NCBI GenBank assembly: GCA_963831645.1
Contig: CAWHQZ010000028.1
Location: 310,001 to 374,000 of the forward strand
DNA: 64,000 nucleotides
Origin: CAWHQZ01 sp963831645
Lineage (GTDB): Bacteria; Pseudomonadota; Alphaproteobacteria; Rhizobiales; Aestuariivirgaceae
Direction: 5' to 3'
The notes under the pieces are model-generated. The model was not told the origin of the DNA, searched no databases, and saw nothing but the letters and a program-made list of their open reading frames with translations. Position numbers and translations under genes: made by a program. Positions 51,582 through 61,470 of this stretch are shown piece after piece (position 1 is the first letter of the stretch; every line of letters starts with the position of its first letter).

Positions 51582-52228
51582 TGAATCGACAAGCGTCTCT
51601 GACGGTCATGCTCGAAGCATCGCCGGTGGTTGCCGTTCTGATCGTGCGCGACGCTGCCACGGCGGTGCCGTTGGCGGAGGCGCTGGTGGAAGGCGGAGTG
51701 AGGTTGCTCGAGATCACGCTGAGGTCAAAGGCGGCGCTTTCCGCCATTGAAGCGATCGCCAAACACGTCAGCGGTGCGATCATCGGAGCGGGCACGATCC
51801 TTTCGCCACACCAGTTTCGGGATGCGGCAAGCGCCGGCAGCCGTTTCGCGGTATCGCCGGGCGGCACGCCGGCGCTCATCGAAGCTGCCGGGCTCGCCGG
51901 CATCGAATGGTTGCCTGGCGCGGCCACCGTCACCGAGATGTTGAGGCTTTTCGAGCACGGTTACCGTATCCAGAAGTTTTTTCCCGCCGAAGCGGCGGGC
52001 GGGGTGAGCTATCTCCGGTCGCTTTCATCGCCCTTGCCTGACTTGCGCTTCTGCCCGACCGGGGGCATCGATGCCGGAAACGCCGCAGCGTATCTGGCGC
52101 TGCCGAATGTGCTCTGCGTCGGCGGCTCCTGGGTGGCGCCCCCCGACCTGGTGCAATCTGCAAACTGGCGAGAGGTCGGCGCGCTTGCCCGTGAGGCCGT
52201 TTCCGCCCTGAGGAAAGAGCCACGGTAG
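51578..52228 (+). CDS. eda: 2-dehydro-3-deoxyphosphogluconate aldolase
   Basis: A 216-residue class I aldolase splitting KDPG to pyruvate and glyceraldehyde-3-phosphate. The acid/base glutamate is E45 in 'LLEITLRS' and the Schiff-base lysine K133 in 'IQKFFPAEAAGG'. 'CPTGGIDAGNAAAYL' binds phosphate. It closes the operon. edd, which supplies its substrate, is not in this window. Confidence 0.94.
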   Translation: MMNRQASLTVMLEASPVVAVLIVRDAATAVPLAEALVEGGVRLLEITLRSKAALSAIEAIAKHVSGAIIGAGTILSPHQFRDAASAGSRFAVSPGGTPALIEAAGLAGIEWLPGAATVTEMLRLFEHGYRIQKFFPAEAAGGVSYLRSLSSPLPDLRFCPTGGIDAGNAAAYLALPNVLCVGGSWVAPPDLVQSANWREVGALAREAVSALRKEPR

Positions 52229-52451
52229 CTTGGTAGCTCAGGTAATTCGCCTCACGGCCGACGCGGCAGCACACCCTTGAGCAGAGCAGATTCGGTTTCG
52301 ACACCTGCGATCTGGTCGAGGCGGGCGCCCGTCAAACCATGCGCGGCGAAAACTCGTTCGGAGTTGCTTCACCGAACCTGGTCTTCGGCTTGGTTGCGCG
52401 GGGTAGCGCGGGACATAAATCTTGACCATTTGATCAATTGCAGTGCAACCT

Positions 52452-52502
52452 AGAGCACGTTCCGGAAAAGTGTACATGCTTCTCCGATAAGAACGTGCTC
52501 CA
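52452..52502. repeat. Rhizobiales-type dispersed hairpin repeat
   Basis: GAGCACGTTC and GAACGTGCTC form the outer 10-bp arms. The inside carries CGGAAAAGTG and TCTCCGATAA, as in a dispersed element I know from rhizobial genomes. The surrounding 52229-52530 stretch has no gene. Its possible role as a terminator or promoter spacer is unknown. Confidence 0.65.
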
Positions 52503-52530
52503 GCAGTGAAGGGAAGTGGGGAGGGAGCCG

Positions 52531-53361
52531 GTGCGCCCCAGAGCTGCCAGCACGCCGCCCACGCCTGCTCCGCGCCAGGAGAAATCCCGGGTCATCGAGG
52601 CCCGCGACGTCACCCTGACCTTCGAGACGGCTGACGGACCGGTCTATGCGCTGTCACAGATCAATCTCGCCGTCGAAGACGGCGAGTTCGTCTCGCTGAT
52701 CGGCCCTTCCGGGTGCGGCAAGACTACGCTGCTTCGCATCATTGCCGACCTCGAGCAGCCGACCGGAGGCACGATCCGCGTGAACGGTCTGGCGCCTGCC
52801 GAGGCTCGCATCGAGCGGCAGTACGGCTATGTCTTTCAGGCTCCCGCCCTCTACCCGTGGCGCAACGTCGAGAAGAACGTCATGTTGCCGCTCGAGATCA
52901 TGGGATTTCCCGCCGATGAGCGGCGCGAGCTTGCCCGGCGCAATCTCAAGCTCGTGAATCTGCTGGGCTTCGAGAGGAAGTTTCCCTGGCAGCTGTCGGG
53001 CGGCATGCAGCAACGTGCTTCGATCGCCCGCGCCCTGTCGTTCGATCCCCGGCTCCTGTTGATGGATGAGCCGTTCGGCGCGCTCGATGAAATCGTGCGC
53101 GACAATCTCAATCTGCAGCTCCTGAAGCTCTGGGGGGAAACGCACAAGACCGTGGTGTTCGTCACCCACTCCATCCCGGAAGCGGTTTTCCTGTCGAGCC
53201 GCATCGTCGTCATGTCGCCGCGGCCGGGACGCATCACCGACGTCATCGATAACGATCTCCCGCCGCATCGCGGGCTCGACATCCGCGAAACGAGGCAGTT
53301 TCTCGCGGTCGCCCAGCGCGTGCGCGAGGGCCTGCGGCGCGGTCACTCCTATGACGAGTGA
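52531..53361 (+). CDS. NitT/TauT-family ABC transporter ATP-binding protein
   Basis: A 276-residue ATPase of the nitrate/taurine/pyrimidine-precursor class. Walker A 'GPSGCGKTTLLRIIADLEQP', signature 'LSGGMQQRASIARALSFDP', Walker B 'LLLMDEPFGALDE', H-loop 'FVTHSIPEAVFLSSRIVVMS'. GTG 52531 follows GGGAGGGAGCCG. It overlaps the first permease gene by 11 bases and opens a transporter-amidohydrolase operon. Confidence 0.9.
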   Translation: MRPRAASTPPTPAPRQEKSRVIEARDVTLTFETADGPVYALSQINLAVEDGEFVSLIGPSGCGKTTLLRIIADLEQPTGGTIRVNGLAPAEARIERQYGYVFQAPALYPWRNVEKNVMLPLEIMGFPADERRELARRNLKLVNLLGFERKFPWQLSGGMQQRASIARALSFDPRLLLMDEPFGALDEIVRDNLNLQLLKLWGETHKTVVFVTHSIPEAVFLSSRIVVMSPRPGRITDVIDNDLPPHRGLDIRETRQFLAVAQRVREGLRRGHSYDE

Positions 53362-54258
53362 CGTCCTGCCCGCCGCGAACGCGCCGCTCCGTCGCGTGCC
53401 GACCGGCAGATCTTCTCCCCGTCGCAATCATGCTCGCCGTGATCGTGGCGATCTGGTACCTCGCAGCCCTGCCGATGAATGCCGTGGTCGCCGCGCCGAA
53501 GATCGGGGCAGACGGACGATATTTTCGCCAGGGCGAAGACCTCCTGGTCACTCGATCGGCCGGTGCTGCCGGCGCCGCATCAGGTGACAGGCGAGCTGTG
53601 GCGCAGCGTGTTCACCGTGGCTCCGACCAAGCCGAAGTCGCTGCTGTTCCACAGCTGGGTCACCCTGTCTTCGACCGTCATCGGTTTCCTCATGGGAACG
53701 CTTCTCGGAATCGTTCTTGCTGTGGCGATCGTCCACGTCAGGACTCTGAACAAGAGCCTGATGCCCTGGATCATCGCTTCGCAGACCATCCCCATTCTCG
53801 CCGTTGCGCCAATGATCATCGTGGTGCTCGGCTCGGTCGGCTTGGTGGGGCTGCTGCCCAAGTCGATCATTTCCGCCTATTTGTGTTTCTTTCCGGTGAC
53901 CATCGGCATGGTCAAGGGATTGACGTCGCCTGACAACATGCTGATCGACCTGATGCGCACCTACGATGCGAGCTCCGCACAGATCCTGCGCAAGCTCCGC
54001 TGGCCGGCATCGCTGCCGTTTCTGTTTGCCTCCCTGAAAGTCGCCATCGCCATTGCTCTGGTCGGGGCCATCGTGGGCGAGCTGCCGACCGGCGCCCAGG
54101 CCGGCATCGGAGCGAGACTGCTCACCGGCTCCTACTACGGCCAGACGATACAGATCTGGGCGGCTCTGTTCGCCGCCGCAATCATGGCGGCGGCGCTGGT
54201 TTCCGGCGTCGGGGCCGCGGAGCGGATGGCCGCCCGCCGCATGGGAGGCTGGGCTTGA
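53351..54258 (+). CDS. ABC transporter permease 1, two frameshifts
   Basis: Three frames join to a ~301-residue NitT/TauT-class permease. MTSDVLPAANAPLRRVPTG begins in one frame. 'DLLPVAIMLAVIVAIWYLAA' continues in the next (break near 53405). From about 53550 the frame runs on to the end, with 'LMGTLLGIVLAVAIVHVRTL', the EAA-loop region 'LMRTYDASSAQILRKLRWPA' and 'AIVGELPTGAQAGIGARL'. Both breaks shift the frame the same way, giving two extra bases in total. Confidence 0.82.
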
Positions 54259-55259
54259 CAGGGCTTCTTCAACGGCTGCCGCCCGTGGCGATACCTCTGG
54301 GGTTTGGCCTTCTCGCGGTGTTTGCATGGCTGACCATGCGTCCTTTGCACACCGGCGAGATGGTTGCGCCGGCAGGCGTGGGCTTTTGGCTCACCGTCGC
54401 GGTGCTCTGGGCAATCGCCTGGGTGCTCAACAGCGCGCTTGGCGCGGCTCCCGCCAGTACGCCCGCCGCCGGCCATCTCCGCGATCTCGCCGTTCCCGCC
54501 GTGTTTGGCGCGACGCTGCTTTTCCTGTGGGAGTCGATCGTCAAGGGACTTGGCATCCCGCTGGTTCTTCTGCCGGCGCCCTCCGACATCTGGGCCCAAC
54601 TTGCGACGTCGGGGCCGACACTGTGGGCGGATTTCGTGCAGACCTTTCTGCGTGCGGTGATTCCCGGCTGGGCCCTGGGCTCGCTTGCAGGCTTCCTCAC
54701 GGCCATCGTGTGCGACCGCATTCCGTTCCTGAAGCGCGGGCTGCTGCCGCTGGGCAACCTGGTGGCTGCGCTGCCGATCGTCGGTATCGCGCCGATCATG
54801 GTGATGTGGTTCGGTTTCGACTGGCACTCGAAGGTCGCGGTCGTGGTCGTCATGACCTTCTTCCCGATGCTGGTGAACGCGTTGGCGGGCCTGGAGGCGG
54901 CGGGCCGTCTCGAACGCGATCTGATGCGCTCCTACGGCGCCGGATATGCCGATACGATGCTGCGGCTCCGGCTTCCGGCCGCCATGCCGTTCATTTTCAA
55001 CGCGCTCAAGATCAACTCGACTCTGGCGCTCATTGGGGCCATCGTGGCGGAATTCTTCGGTACTCCCATCGTCGGCATGGGGTTCAGGATCTCCACTGAA
55101 GTCGGTCGTCTGGGCCTCGACATGGTCTGGGCCGAGATCGCCGTGGCGGCGCTGGCGGGATCGGCTTTCTACGGTGCGCTCGCCCTGATCGAGCGCATTG
55201 TCACGTTTTGGCATCCGTCGTATCGAGCGGCAACAACAGGAAGGAGAAGCAGCTCATGA
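54255..55259 (+). CDS. ABC transporter permease 2
   Basis: A 334-residue permease with about eight membrane spans. The conserved loop is 'DLMRSYGAGYADTMLRLRLP' and the C-terminal 'LIGAIVAEFFGTPIVGMGF' is typical of the thiamine-precursor/pyrimidine branch. The first ~85 residues add two extra hydrophobic helices. A TTG start at 54255 overlaps the upstream stop; the exact start is uncertain. Two different permeases imply a heterodimeric channel. Confidence 0.85.
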   Translation: MTGLLQRLPPVAIPLGFGLLAVFAWLTMRPLHTGEMVAPAGVGFWLTVAVLWAIAWVLNSALGAAPASTPAAGHLRDLAVPAVFGATLLFLWESIVKGLGIPLVLLPAPSDIWAQLATSGPTLWADFVQTFLRAVIPGWALGSLAGFLTAIVCDRIPFLKRGLLPLGNLVAALPIVGIAPIMVMWFGFDWHSKVAVVVVMTFFPMLVNALAGLEAAGRLERDLMRSYGAGYADTMLRLRLPAAMPFIFNALKINSTLALIGAIVAEFFGTPIVGMGFRISTEVGRLGLDMVWAEIAVAALAGSAFYGALALIERIVTFWHPSYRAATTGRRSSS

Positions 55260-56237
55260 AGAAATGGATACTGGCGGCAGCGGTCGCTGCGGCGTTCCCC
55301 GCTGGCGCCTGGGCTGAAGACGTTACATTGCAGCTCAAGTGGGTCACCCAGGCACAGTTCGCCGGCTACTACGTCGCCGACAAGCAGGGCTTCTACAAGG
55401 ACGAGGGCCTCACGGTTACGATCAAGCCGGGCGGCCCCGATATCGCCCCGCCGCAGGTGATCGCCGGCGGCAGCGCCGACGTCATCATCGACTGGATGCC
55501 CTCGGCATTGGCCTCGCGCGAGAGGGGCGTGCCGCTGGTCAACATCGCCCAGCCGTTCAAGCGTTCGGGCATGATGCTCACCTGCCGCAAGGAAACGGGG
55601 ATCACCAAGCCGGAAGACTTCAGGGGCAAGACGCTGGGTGTGTGGTTCTTCGGCAACGAGTATCCGTTCCTGTCCTGGATGAGCCAGCTCAATATTCCGA
55701 CCTCCGGCGGCGCCGATGGCGTGACGGTTCTGAAGCAGGGTTTCAATGTCGACCCGCTGATCCAGAAGCAGGCTGACTGCATCTCGACCATGACCTACAA
55801 TGAATATTGGCAGATCATCGACGCCGGGCTGAAGCCGGAAGACCTCGTGGTGTTCAAGTATGAAGATCAGGGCGTCGCCACCTTGGAAGACGGCCTATAC
55901 GTCCTCGAGGACAAGCTCAAGGACGACGCTTTCGTCAAGACCATGGCCAAGTTCGTCAGGGCTTCGATGAAGGGCTGGGACTGGGCCCGACAGAACCCGG
56001 AGGCCGCCGCCAAGATCGTGCTCGAGAACGATACCACCGGCGCCCAGACCGAGGCTCACCAGGTGCGCATGATGGGAGAAATCAACAAGCTCACGGAAGG
56101 ATCGGACGGCACGCTCGATGAGGCTGCCTATCAGCGCACCGTCGATACGCTGATGAAGGGCGGTTCCGATCCGGTCATCAGCAAGGCGCCCGCCGGCCTT
56201 CAGCCACGCTGTCACCGAAGCAGCCAAGGCGATGTGA
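55256..56237 (+). CDS. ABC transporter substrate-binding protein (NMT1/THI5-like), 3' frameshift
   Basis: A ~326-residue periplasmic protein. Signal peptide MKKWILAAAVAAAFPAGAWA. 'LQLKWVTQAQFAGYYVADKQ' plus GFYKDEGLTV is the signature of NMT1/THI5-like binding proteins for pyrimidine-type ligands. The frame breaks near 56193; restoring it gives 'GAFSHAVTEAAKAM' and a stop at 56237, the expected ending, with one base extra. The unrestored frame adds an unrelated basic tail to 56311. SD AAGGAGAAGCAGC. The 56238-56439 gap holds nothing I recognise. Confidence 0.88.
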
Positions 56238-56439
56238 CCGCTGATAGCGCGGCTGGACGCCCTCGAACCGTCATTCGACCTCGCCGCCTTGCGGGAGAGA
56301 TGGAAGGGTGACCGGCGCAATGATCTGCATTGCTTCAAACTGGCCTCCCGCGAATCTGGCGGCATCCGAACCCGTCCCTTACCCTCCTCGCAACGCGGAG
56401 ACTCCAAGCTGTGAGCGATATCCGTTTCAGGACTGAGAC

Positions 56440-57895
56440 ATGTCCACGCTCATTCGCGGCGGCACCGTCGTAAACCACGACCACTCGCGCCGCGCCGACG
56501 TGCTCATCGAAGGCGGCAGGATTGTCGCGGTGGGCGAGAAGCTTGAGGCGGCCCGAACCGGCGACGTCATCGACGCGGGCGGCTGCTATGTAATGCCCGG
56601 CGGCATCGACCCGCACACCCACATGGAGCTGCTGTTCATGGGCACCGTGTCGGCTGACGACTTCGACTCGGGAACCAGGGCCGCACTCTCCGGCGGCACG
56701 ACCATGATTGTCGACATGTGCATCCCCGCACCTGGCGAGTCGATGCTGGCGGCCTACCAGAACTGGCGCCACAAGTCCGAGAAGGCCGCGACCGACTATT
56801 CCTTTCACATGGCGGTCACCGGCTGGTCGAAGCAGATCTGGGAGGAGATGGAGACGGTCGTAAAGACTTACGGCATCAACACCTTCAAGCATTTCATGGC
56901 CTACAAGGGCGCGCTCATGGTCAACGACGATGAGCTCTACAACTCCTTCCAGCGCTGCGCCGGGCTCGGCGCGCTGCCGCTGGTTCACGCCGAAAACGGC
57001 GATGTAGTGTTTCGCCTGCAGCAGGACCTGCTGGCCCGCGGCGTCACGGGCCCTGAGGGTCACTCCTACTCGCGCCCGCCCGAGGTCGAGGGTGAGGCGG
57101 TGAACCGCGCCATCATGATCGCCGACATGGCCGGCTGCCCGCTCTATGTCGTGCATACCTCGTGTCGAGGAGACTCACGAAGCGATCCGCCGGGCCCGGC
57201 AGGCAGGCAAACGTGTCTATGGCGAGCCCCTGGTCCAGTATCTGGTGCTCGACGACAGCGAGTATCAGAACAAGGACTGGGACCACGCGGCAGGCCGGGT
57301 GATGTCACCGCCGTTCCGGAACAAGAAGCACCAGGACTCGCTGTGGGCCGGATTGCAGGCAGGCTCGCTTTCCGTCGTCGCCACCGATCACTGCGCTTTC
57401 ACCATCCAACAAAAGCGCATGGGAGCAAAAGACTTCACGAAGATTCCCAACGGCACCGGCGGACTCGAGGATCGCCTGCCGGTTCTGTGGACGGCGGGCG
57501 TGAATACGGGACGTCTCACCCGGGAGGAGTTTGTGGCGGTGACCTCGGCCAACATCGCGCGCATTCTCAACGTCTACCCGAGAAAAGGTGCGGTCGCCGT
57601 AGGCTCCGACGCCGACATCGTGGTCTGGGATCCGGCAGCGACCAGGAAGATCACCGCCAGCAAGCAGATCAGCCGGATCGAATACAACGTGTTCGAGGGG
57701 TTCGAGTGCACGGGCGGGCCGCAAACGGTGCTGTCGCGCGGCCGCATCGCCTGGCAGCGGGGCGAACTGCGCGCCAGGCCGGGGGACGGCGACTTCATCG
57801 CTCGTCCGGCCAACGCGCCCGTACACGTGGCGAACGCTGCCTACCGGGAGCTTACTGCCCCTCGTCCCGTGCAGCGCGCCGAAGTGACGCCGTAG
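56440..57895 (+). CDS. hydA: Dihydropyrimidinase/hydantoinase, frameshifted
   Basis: A ~484-residue cyclic amidohydrolase opening dihydropyrimidine or hydantoin rings. Metal motif 'GGIDPHTHMELLFMG' (HxH), carbamylated lysine in 'FKHFMAYKGALMV', and metal histidines in 'LPLVHAENGD' and 'LYVVHTSC'. After a break at about 57165 the protein continues 'EETHEAIRRARQAGKRVYGE' and 'VATDHCAFTIQQK' with the last metal aspartate. One extra base explains the break. It lies four bases before the carbamoylase gene and downstream of a matching transporter. Confidence 0.9.
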
Positions 57896-57899
57896 GAAC

Positions 57900-59147
57900 A
57901 TGTCGGCCGGCCAGAACCTGACCATAAATCCCCAGCGCCTGTGGGACAGCCTCATGGAGACGGCGCGGTTCGGCGCCACGCAGAAGGGCGGCATCAAGCG
58001 GCTGACGCTGACCGACGACGACAAGAAGGTGCGCGACTGGTTCAAGCGCGAATGCGAGAAGCTCGGCTGCACGCTTACCGTCGATGAAGTCGGCAACATG
58101 TTCGCCGTGCGCGCCGGGAAAAATGCCGACGCGCTTCCCATCGCCATGGGCTCGCATCTCGACACCCAGCCGACCGGCGGCAAGTTCGACGGGGCGCTGG
58201 GCGTCCTGGGCGCGCTCGAAGCCATGCGCACGCTGGTCGACCTGGGCTACGAGACCAACGCGCCGGTGATGATCGTCAACTGGACCAACGAAGAGGGCTC
58301 GCGCTTTGCTCCCGCGATGCTGGCCTCCGGCGTCTACGCAGGCGTGTTTACTCCGGAATACGCCTATGCCCGCGAAGACCGCCAGGGGGCCAGATTCGGA
58401 GAGGAACTGCAGCGCATCGGTTATCACGGCACGGCAAAGGCCGGCGCGGTGAAATTTCAGGCAATGTTCGAGCTGCACATCGAGCAGGGGCCGATCCTGG
58501 AGGCTGAAAGCAAGATCGATCGGCGTCGTCACCGGCGTGCAGGGAATGCGCTGGTATGAGGTGACGGTCAGGGGTCAGGAAGCGCACACCGGAGCCACTC
58601 CCATGAACTTGCGCAAGAACGCCCTGTTGGGCGCCGCGCGCATGATCGAGGCGGTGCATGGCGTCGGCATGCGTCATCTTCCCGGCGTCGCCTCGGTGGG
58701 GCTCATCGAAAACCGGCCCAACAGCCGCAACGTGGTTCCGGGCGAAGTATTTTTCACGGTTGACCTGAGGCATCCCGACGATGACATCCTCGACAGGATG
58801 GAACGGGAGTATTCCGCGGCCCTGCCCAAAATCGCTGCCGAACTCGAGCTGGAGCTCGAGGAAAAACGCATCTGGGAATCGCCCGCCGTCAGGTTCGATC
58901 CGGATCTCATCGACTGCGTGCGTTTGGCCGCCGCCAGGGCGGGCTTCCCACGCGCGACATGGCCTCGGGCGCCGGCCATGATGCGGCTTACATCGCCCGG
59001 GCCGCGCCCACCACCATGATTTTCGTTCCCTGCCTCGGAGGGCTCTCCCACAACGAGGCCGAATCGACATCGTTCGATGAATGCTCGGCCGGCGGCCAGG
59101 TCTTGTTGAACGCGGTGCTCGAATATGATCGCCGCACCGGGGCCTGA
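57900..59147 (+). CDS. N-carbamoyl amino acid hydrolase / beta-ureidopropionase (M20), two frameshifts
   Basis: A ~415-residue zinc amidohydrolase that removes the carbamoyl group from the dihydropyrimidinase product. Metal motifs: 'MGSHLDTQPTGGKFDGALGV', 'WTNEEGSRFAPAM', 'ELHIEQGPILE'. After a break near 58515 comes the dimerisation domain 'VRGQEAHTGATPMNLRKNAL'. After a second near 58950 comes the end, 'MASGAGHDAAYIARAAPTTM' and 'GGLSHNEAES'. The two shifts are opposite (+1 and -1), so total length is a multiple of three. Confidence 0.9.
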
Positions 59148-59344
59148 TTTCCGCCAATCCAAGGCCCTTCGCCCGTCATCAGACCGTCGCGCGCCCGCGG
59201 TAACAGTTGACGTTGCAGGCCCCGGCATCCCCCGCCGGCCTGCGAGCCCTGACCTGCGGCCATGCCAGGTGCCGCCTCCTGCCCCTTGGCGGACCTCGGC
59301 ATGGCCGATCTTCGTTGAATTCCTGCAGCAGAACGCGTTTTCAG

Positions 59345-60524
59345 TCAGGGACGAGCGGTAACGAGAAACAGCGCCATGCGCGCCAGGGCCTCCTCGATGT
59401 CGGCGAGGCTCGCCGCATAGGAGAGCCTGAGATAGCCGGCCCCGTTGGCTCCGAAGCTTTCGCCGGGCACCAGGGCCACATACGCTTCTTCAAGAAGCCG
59501 CCGGGTGAGGTCGCGGCCGTTCCATCCGGTGACGCTCACGTTGGGGAACGCATAGAAGGCGCCTCCCGGCGTGCGGCACGTCACGTTGGGAAGGCGGTTC
59601 AAACCCTTCACGACCACGTCGCGGCGTTCGGCAAAGCTTTCCCGCATGCGCTGAACTGCATCCTGGGGGCCGGTGATGGCGGCGAGTCCCGCAGCCTGTG
59701 TCGCCACGCTTACGCAGGAATGGTCGACCGTGATGAGCTTGCGCACATGTTGGACGAGCTGCTTCGGCCACACGCCGTAGCCCAGCCGCCACCCGGTCAT
59801 GGCATAGGTCTTGGACCAGCCGTCGAGCAGGATGGTGCGCTCGCGCAGCGCCGGGATACTCGAGCATGCTTGCAAACTGGGCGCCGTCGAACACCAGCTC
59901 GCTGTAGATTTCGTCTGACAGCAACGTCACCTGCGGGTGATCGGCGAGGCCCTGCGCCAGCTTGTCCAGCTCACCGCGCGCCACCACTCCGCCGGTCGGA
60001 TTTGCCGGGCTGTTGATGATCAGCAGGCGCGATTGCGGAGTGATGAGCGACAGGACTTCCTCGGCGTCGAAGCCGAAGTCGTAGTCCTCGCGGATCGGAT
60101 AGGGCTTGAATCTGGAACCTGCCGCCCGCGCTGCCTCCCGATAGGGCGGAAAACCCGGATCGGGATAGAGGATCTCGGTCTCGGGGCCGCCGAACAGCAT
60201 GCAGGCGAAAAAAATCGTAACCTTGCCGCCCGGCACGATGACGATCTGGTCGGCATCGACCGGGATGTTGTAGCGCGTGGCCACGCGCGCGGCGACCGCC
60301 TCGCGCAAGGGCAGGATTCCGACGGGTGATGTATAGCCGTGCGGCCCGTCCCGCACCGCTTGCGCAGCCGCCTCGAGAACGTTCGGTGGCGGGCTGAAGT
60401 CCGGCTGGCCGATGCCGAGGTTGATGATCGGCTTGCCCTCCGCCGCGAGCGCCAGAGCACGATCAAGGACGGCAAAGGCGCCTTCCTCCTCGATTGCCGT
60501 GATCGCCCGGTTGAGCAGGTTCAT
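59345..60524 (-). CDS. Class I/II PLP aminotransferase, frameshifted
   Basis: A ~392-residue fold-type I aminotransferase. 'INLGIGQPDFSPPPNVLEAA', 'GGKVTIFFACMLFGGPETEI' and 'INSPANPTGGVV' (substrate-binding Asn) precede 'LLSDEIYSELVF' (PLP Asp/Tyr). After a break near 59850 come the Schiff-base lysine in 'DGWSKTYAMTGWRLGYG' and the late Arg in 'GYLRLSYA'. One extra base. Its ATG overlaps the reductase stop as ATGA. Near pyrimidine-type genes it could transaminate beta-alanine or a beta-amino acid, but aspartate-type substrates are equally possible. Confidence 0.87.
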
Positions 60525-61392
60525 GTCAATGCCTCGACACGGATGAGCGGATCGATCAGCCGGCTGACATTGAGCTCGCCGAGGCCGCGTTGAACGGCAT
60601 CGTCGAGCGCCGCCCGCGCCGTCGCTGCGAGCGGCGAGAGATGATGCAGCTCCTCCGCCACTTCGCAAAAGTAGCCCAGGTCCTTGGCTGCGTTGGCGAT
60701 CGAGAACTTATAGCCGTTGTAGTCGCCGTTGATCGCCGGGCCGACGATTTTCCGCAGGGCCCCGGAATTGCCGGATCCGGCCAGCATGACCTCATAGAGC
60801 TTATCCCATTCGACCTGGGCCCGCACGGCGGTGTTGAAGCTGTCGGCGATCAGAGCCACCATGCCGCACACCAGATAGTTGCTGATCAGCTTGGCCGTGT
60901 GCCCGGCTCCGACCGGCCCAAAGTGAACGATGCGGCTTGCATAACACGCGATCAGCGGCGCCAGCGCAGCGAAAGTCTCGGCCTCGGCGCCGACCAGGGC
61001 GCCGGTTTCGCCGGCCTCCGCCTCCTCCGGGCCTCCCGTCATCGGCGCATCGACGAATGAAACTCCGATGCCGGAAAACTCGCGCGCCAGCCGGCGCGTC
61101 GATGCCGGGTGAGCTGTCGTGTGTCGATGATGGTCTGGCCATGGCGCATATGCGGCTTTATGGCCGCGGCAATCCGTTCGACGCTTGGCAAGTCGCTGAG
61201 GCACAGAATGACGACCTCGACACCTTCAACGAGGGTGGCGAGCGAGCTCGCTTCCACCGCGCCCTTCGCCACCACCTCATCGATCGGCTCGCGGTTGTTG
61301 TGGGCAATCACGCGCACACTATGTCCACCCTTGAGCAGGTTCAGTACCATGCCGCGGCCCATGCGGCCTACTCCGGCAAATCCGATGCGCAT
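60521..61392 (-). CDS. 3-hydroxyisobutyrate dehydrogenase-like reductase, frameshifted
   Basis: A ~290-residue beta-hydroxyacid dehydrogenase. 'MRIGFAGVGRMGRGMVLNLL' is the NAD(P) motif. The substrate loop is 'FVDAPMTGGPEEAEAGETG'. The catalytic lysine lies in 'GAGHTAKLISNYLVCGMVAL'. The break is near 61115 with one base missing. Family members reduce malonate-, tartronate- or methylmalonate-semialdehydes. With an aminotransferase next door, reduction of the semialdehyde from beta-alanine is a reasonable but unproven idea. Confidence 0.87.
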
Positions 61393-61470
61393 TGATTCCG
61401 CCCCGTCGACCTCGACCGCCCGGGCCATGCTAAATCATGTTTCGCCGTGGTGTATATACCGGAGAGCGCA

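Noticed and set aside
52228..52340. GGTAGCTCAGG-like sequence suggesting a tRNA D-arm
   Set aside because: No acceptor stem, anticodon arm or GGTTCRA T-loop with pairing could be built.
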